Shown: positions 39,630 to 42,242 of the stretch, piece by piece
How positions within the stretch are numbered: position 1 is the first letter of the stretch
Layout: each line of letters starts with the position of its first letter
Source: Actinomycetota bacterium
Lineage (GTDB): Bacteria; Actinomycetota; Actinomycetes; S36-B12; UBA5976
DNA length: 42,242 nucleotides
Assembly (NCBI GenBank): GCA_026392535.1
Contig: JAPLBX010000078.1
Coordinates: 3,006 to 45,247, forward strand
Direction: 5' to 3'
Made by a program: the position numbers and the translations under genes
The notes under the pieces: generated by a model
Databases searched by the model: none
What the model saw: the letters and a program-made list of their open reading frames with translations, nothing else
What the model was told of the DNA's origin: nothing

Positions 39630-42242
39630 ATGAAAGCGTTTCGTGCGTTTTTAATTGGTGCAGTTTTGATTGCACAAACCATCATCTCAGGTCCAGCAAT
39701 AGCTGTTGATTCGAATCCAGTTGGCCGGCCAATTAGTCCATATCAAACAGCATCAGGGGCAAACCTGATTTCTATTGCTTGGTCCGTGCCCATTCAAAAT
39801 GCAGACGCGGTTGATGGTTACAAAATTCAATATCGCGAGATCGATTCCTCCGACTGGATCACTTTCACTGAAAATGCTTCAGGTAACACACTTGATGTAA
39901 CTGGCCTTGCAAGCCCTGGTACATATTCAATGCGGATTGCTGCAGTTAACGGCACGTATACCTCACCTTACGTGAGCGTGAAAAAATCAGTCGAGCAAAA
40001 AGTAGCAACTCAAATTGCTACTGGTGGTTACAGCGCATGTGCTCTTTTGGATGATGCGACAGCTGAATGCTGGGGTTACAACTTCTCTGGATCGCTCGGG
40101 GACAACGTGCATACAACTACAGCTGACACTGATGTTCCTTACCCAGTTAAACCTTTTAACCTTTCGAGCGTAGTTGAGATTAGCGCTGGTTCGACGCACA
40201 ACTGTGCATTGAAAGCAAATGGAAATGTTTGGTGCTGGGGAACCAATATTTTCGGTGAGCTTGGAGATGGTACGAACTATTACACCAAGAAACCGAACAT
40301 TGTTCCTGGAATTGAAAATGCAATCGATATTGACATCAACTACAGCACATCTTGCGCAGTAATTGCTGGGGGTTCAGTGAAATGCTGGGGACTGAACATC
40401 GGCAATATCTTTGGTGATAATTCTGAAGAGAATTTGTCTCCTCGAACAATTCCTAATCTTTCAAACGTTAAAGAAATCTATGTGGCACGATCCTTTAACT
40501 GTGCGCTACTAGAAAATAATGACTTGCAATGCTGGGGAGACAACAGCATTGGCCAGATGGGTGTTGGATACATCTCGCCAGAAAATTCGCCATATGTTGA
40601 TGTAATCGTTGCTTCAGATGTGAAAGATTTTGCAATTGGTTCTTCAAACGCTTGCTATCTTGATTTTGATAACAACTACTTTTGCTGGGGTTCCAACAAT
40701 TATGGGCAAGTCGGCGACGATAGCGGTCGACCAGTTCTTAGCCCAAAACTGATTTTGACCGAGGTTAAGAAAATTCCAGAAAACATTACCTACCACCAGT
40801 GTGTAGTGATGATTGATAAGTCAGTTATGTGCTGGGGCTATAACCCATATGACGAACTTGGTGTGAATGACAATATCGCGCATAACTCTCCTGTAGTCGC
40901 CACTGAGGTTGCCCAAAATGATTACTCGCAAATCGAAGTTGGTTATTTCCACACCTGCACCTTGAGTGAAAGCACTGGAGTTGTGCAGTGTTGGGGTGCA
41001 AACGACCATGGCCAGGTTGGAAACGGTAGTGGCGGTGCGCCACATAACGAAGCTAATTTCAGCACGGTGGTTGGCTATGAAGATCAGTTCCTATTCACTG
41101 CTGACCGACCAGACGACATTGACTGGATTGCGCAAAGTGGAAAGGCGCGAGACAGTATCAATATTGGCTGGCGTGCACCTGCTGACAACCACGCACCGAT
41201 TTTGCGCTACAACATTCGCTACACATTTGACGATATTCAAAAAGTAGCTGAAGACCAAATCACTTGGGTTGAAGCTACTTCTGGTATTCCACAATTCATT
41301 ATTCCAAATGTTGCACAAGCTCGAGCTGCTTACATAACTGTGAACGCAGAAAACGCGGTGGGTGCGAATAACTGGACCGAACCGATTGTGGTTACTACTA
41401 GTGGCACCCGCGAGATCACGGGTGTTATCACTGCTTGGGATGGATATCCGGTTTATGGCGGTTCTATATCTTGGAGTACACAAGATGGTTCCTTTGCATC
41501 ATCCAAGCCAATTGGTTTGACTGCTTACGGCACAATCACATTTCCGCGTGTACCGGCAGGAAACCTGCACATGAACTTTAATCAAATCCACACTCCAGAT
41601 GGCGGAATTGCATCCGGTCAAGCTGATATCTATATTGGTTTCAATCAAACCACAATTAGTTTGCCGCAACCTGCAAATGGACCAATCTGGGCAATCAGGG
41701 TTCAAGCTCCAGGCGGACCTGTTCCGAATGCGCAAGTGAGCATCACCGGCTTGAGTAGCAAATCGCGAGTTGGTGGCTTTGTATTTGAGGTCGCAGAAGT
41801 TATGGACGCTGGCGTGACAAATTCCGACGGTGTCTATTTTGCATACGGTTATGCAGATTCACCACCCCAAGTTCATGTTCGATATGACGATGGGGTACTT
41901 GTCCAACAAAAAAATGCAACTATGTATTCAAACTCCACACTTGTAGAACTTGAAGAAATGCCGTGGATTAACGTCTACCAGGAATTGTTGGATGCTTACA
42001 AGGATCAACTTGTGAGCCTCACCTTTGACATAAACGAAGTAGCCCCACTTTCTATTCGGCACAATGTTGCGCCATTAACAAGCGCTGGAATTTTGATAAA
42101 AGTACAACCACCTAAAGGTGCATTGCAGAAGAACTGTGGTGCAAAATTATCTGGCCGTACTAATTCAAACGGATCTGTGACTTTGAAGGTGTGTGCAACT
42201 AAGTCGGGTAAATACCGCGTTATAGGCGCCGGAGCTGTCGCA
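39630..42242 (+). CDS. Large secreted protein: Fn3-like, seven RCC1/BLIP-II-type repeats, further beta domains (3' end outside window)
   Basis: Open from ATG 39630 (GGGAGGA eight bases upstream) to the right edge, 871 residues so far. Residues 1-25 are a Sec signal (ends GPAIA). Residues 30-118 look like a fibronectin III domain (YKIQYREIDSSDWITF). Then come seven repeats of about 50 residues, each ending in CWG plus a GxLG-like turn; the CWG cysteines are residues 147, 202, 252, 301, 352, 401 and 454, each with a partner cysteine 9-12 residues before. This predicts a complete seven-bladed propeller with a disulfide in every blade. A second Fn3-like domain (about 490-580) and carboxypeptidase-regulatory-like beta domains follow. 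Probably an adhesive or binding surface protein; the ligand is unknown. Confidence 0.8.
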   Translation, partial: MKAFRAFLIGAVLIAQTIISGPAIAVDSNPVGRPISPYQTASGANLISIAWSVPIQNADAVDGYKIQYREIDSSDWITFTENASGNTLDVTGLASPGTYSMRIAAVNGTYTSPYVSVKKSVEQKVATQIATGGYSACALLDDATAECWGYNFSGSLGDNVHTTTADTDVPYPVKPFNLSSVVEISAGSTHNCALKANGNVWCWGTNIFGELGDGTNYYTKKPNIVPGIENAIDIDINYSTSCAVIAGGSVKCWGLNIGNIFGDNSEENLSPRTIPNLSNVKEIYVARSFNCALLENNDLQCWGDNSIGQMGVGYISPENSPYVDVIVASDVKDFAIGSSNACYLDFDNNYFCWGSNNYGQVGDDSGRPVLSPKLILTEVKKIPENITYHQCVVMIDKSVMCWGYNPYDELGVNDNIAHNSPVVATEVAQNDYSQIEVGYFHTCTLSESTGVVQCWGANDHGQVGNGSGGAPHNEANFSTVVGYEDQFLFTADRPDDIDWIAQSGKARDSINIGWRAPADNHAPILRYNIRYTFDDIQKVAEDQITWVEATSGIPQFIIPNVAQARAAYITVNAENAVGANNWTEPIVVTTSGTREITGVITAWDGYPVYGGSISWSTQDGSFASSKPIGLTAYGTITFPRVPAGNLHMNFNQIHTPDGGIASGQADIYIGFNQTTISLPQPANGPIWAIRVQAPGGPVPNAQVSITGLSSKSRVGGFVFEVAEVMDAGVTNSDGVYFAYGYADSPPQVHVRYDDGVLVQQKNATMYSNSTLVELEEMPWINVYQELLDAYKDQLVSLTFDINEVAPLSIRHNVAPLTSAGILIKVQPPKGALQKNCGAKLSGRTNSNGSVTLKVCATKSGKYRVIGAGAVA

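Noticed and set aside
40821..41735. Several minus-strand open frames in the RCC1-like region
   Set aside because: A single plus-strand frame stays open from 39630 to the edge with signal peptide and repeats; the minus frames are its shadows.
1..42242. CRISPR arrays, insertion sequences, prophage, toxin-antitoxin or restriction genes
   Set aside because: I looked for spaced repeats, transposase-like proteins and paired small genes on both strands and found none.

Overview
The window reads as a housekeeping stretch of a small, compact actinobacterial chromosome. The order tRNA-Thr, tRNA-Met, rpmG, two MaoC-type dehydratase subunits, murB, aminotransferase, tRNA-Trp, secE, nusG, rplK is the arrangement expected in Actinomycetota. 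NusG has a long acidic N-terminal extension, and the base composition is moderate rather than GC-rich. Intergenic spaces are short, with many TAATG and ATGA stop-start overlaps. A streamlined freshwater actinobacterium (acI/Nanopelagicales-like) is my inference. There is no rRNA gene in the window to test it.

Layout. 1-2186: end of a LivM permease plus the LivG and LivF ATPases. The convergent substrate-binding lipoprotein LivK (2252-3490) faces them across a bidirectional terminator. 3738-5366: a secreted TAP-like S33 peptidase lipoprotein, followed tail to tail by a short-chain dehydrogenase. 6407-9673: tRNA-Thr, tRNA-Met, rpmG, the hadA/hadB-like pair, a GT2-like protein and murB. 9727-10935: an aspartate aminotransferase on the minus strand. 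11107-22792: tRNA-Trp, secE, nusG, rplK, rplA, an L10-type leader, rplJ, rplL, rpoB and rpoC. 23346-27610: str operon (rpsL, rpsG, fusA, tuf). 27700-39128: S10 and spc clusters without a break (rpsJ to rplO, secY, adk). 39130-42242: a PCuAC-like lipoprotein and a large secreted seven-repeat RCC1-type protein that runs off the right edge.

Most of the window therefore encodes the transcription and translation machinery and the Sec channel, with nutrient uptake, cell-wall precursor synthesis and amino-acid metabolism on the left. The most notable oddities are two restorable reading-frame breaks in genes expected to be essential (rplF near 35500 and secY near 38307), the replacement of the usual map-infA-rpmJ-rpsM continuation after adk by two exported proteins, a copper-chaperone-like fold that has lost its ligands, and unusual charged low-complexity tails on L24, L10 and NusG. 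I saw no CRISPR array, phage, transposon, toxin-antitoxin pair or obvious novel defence system. The clearest candidate for something undescribed is the adk-linked pair of exported proteins.
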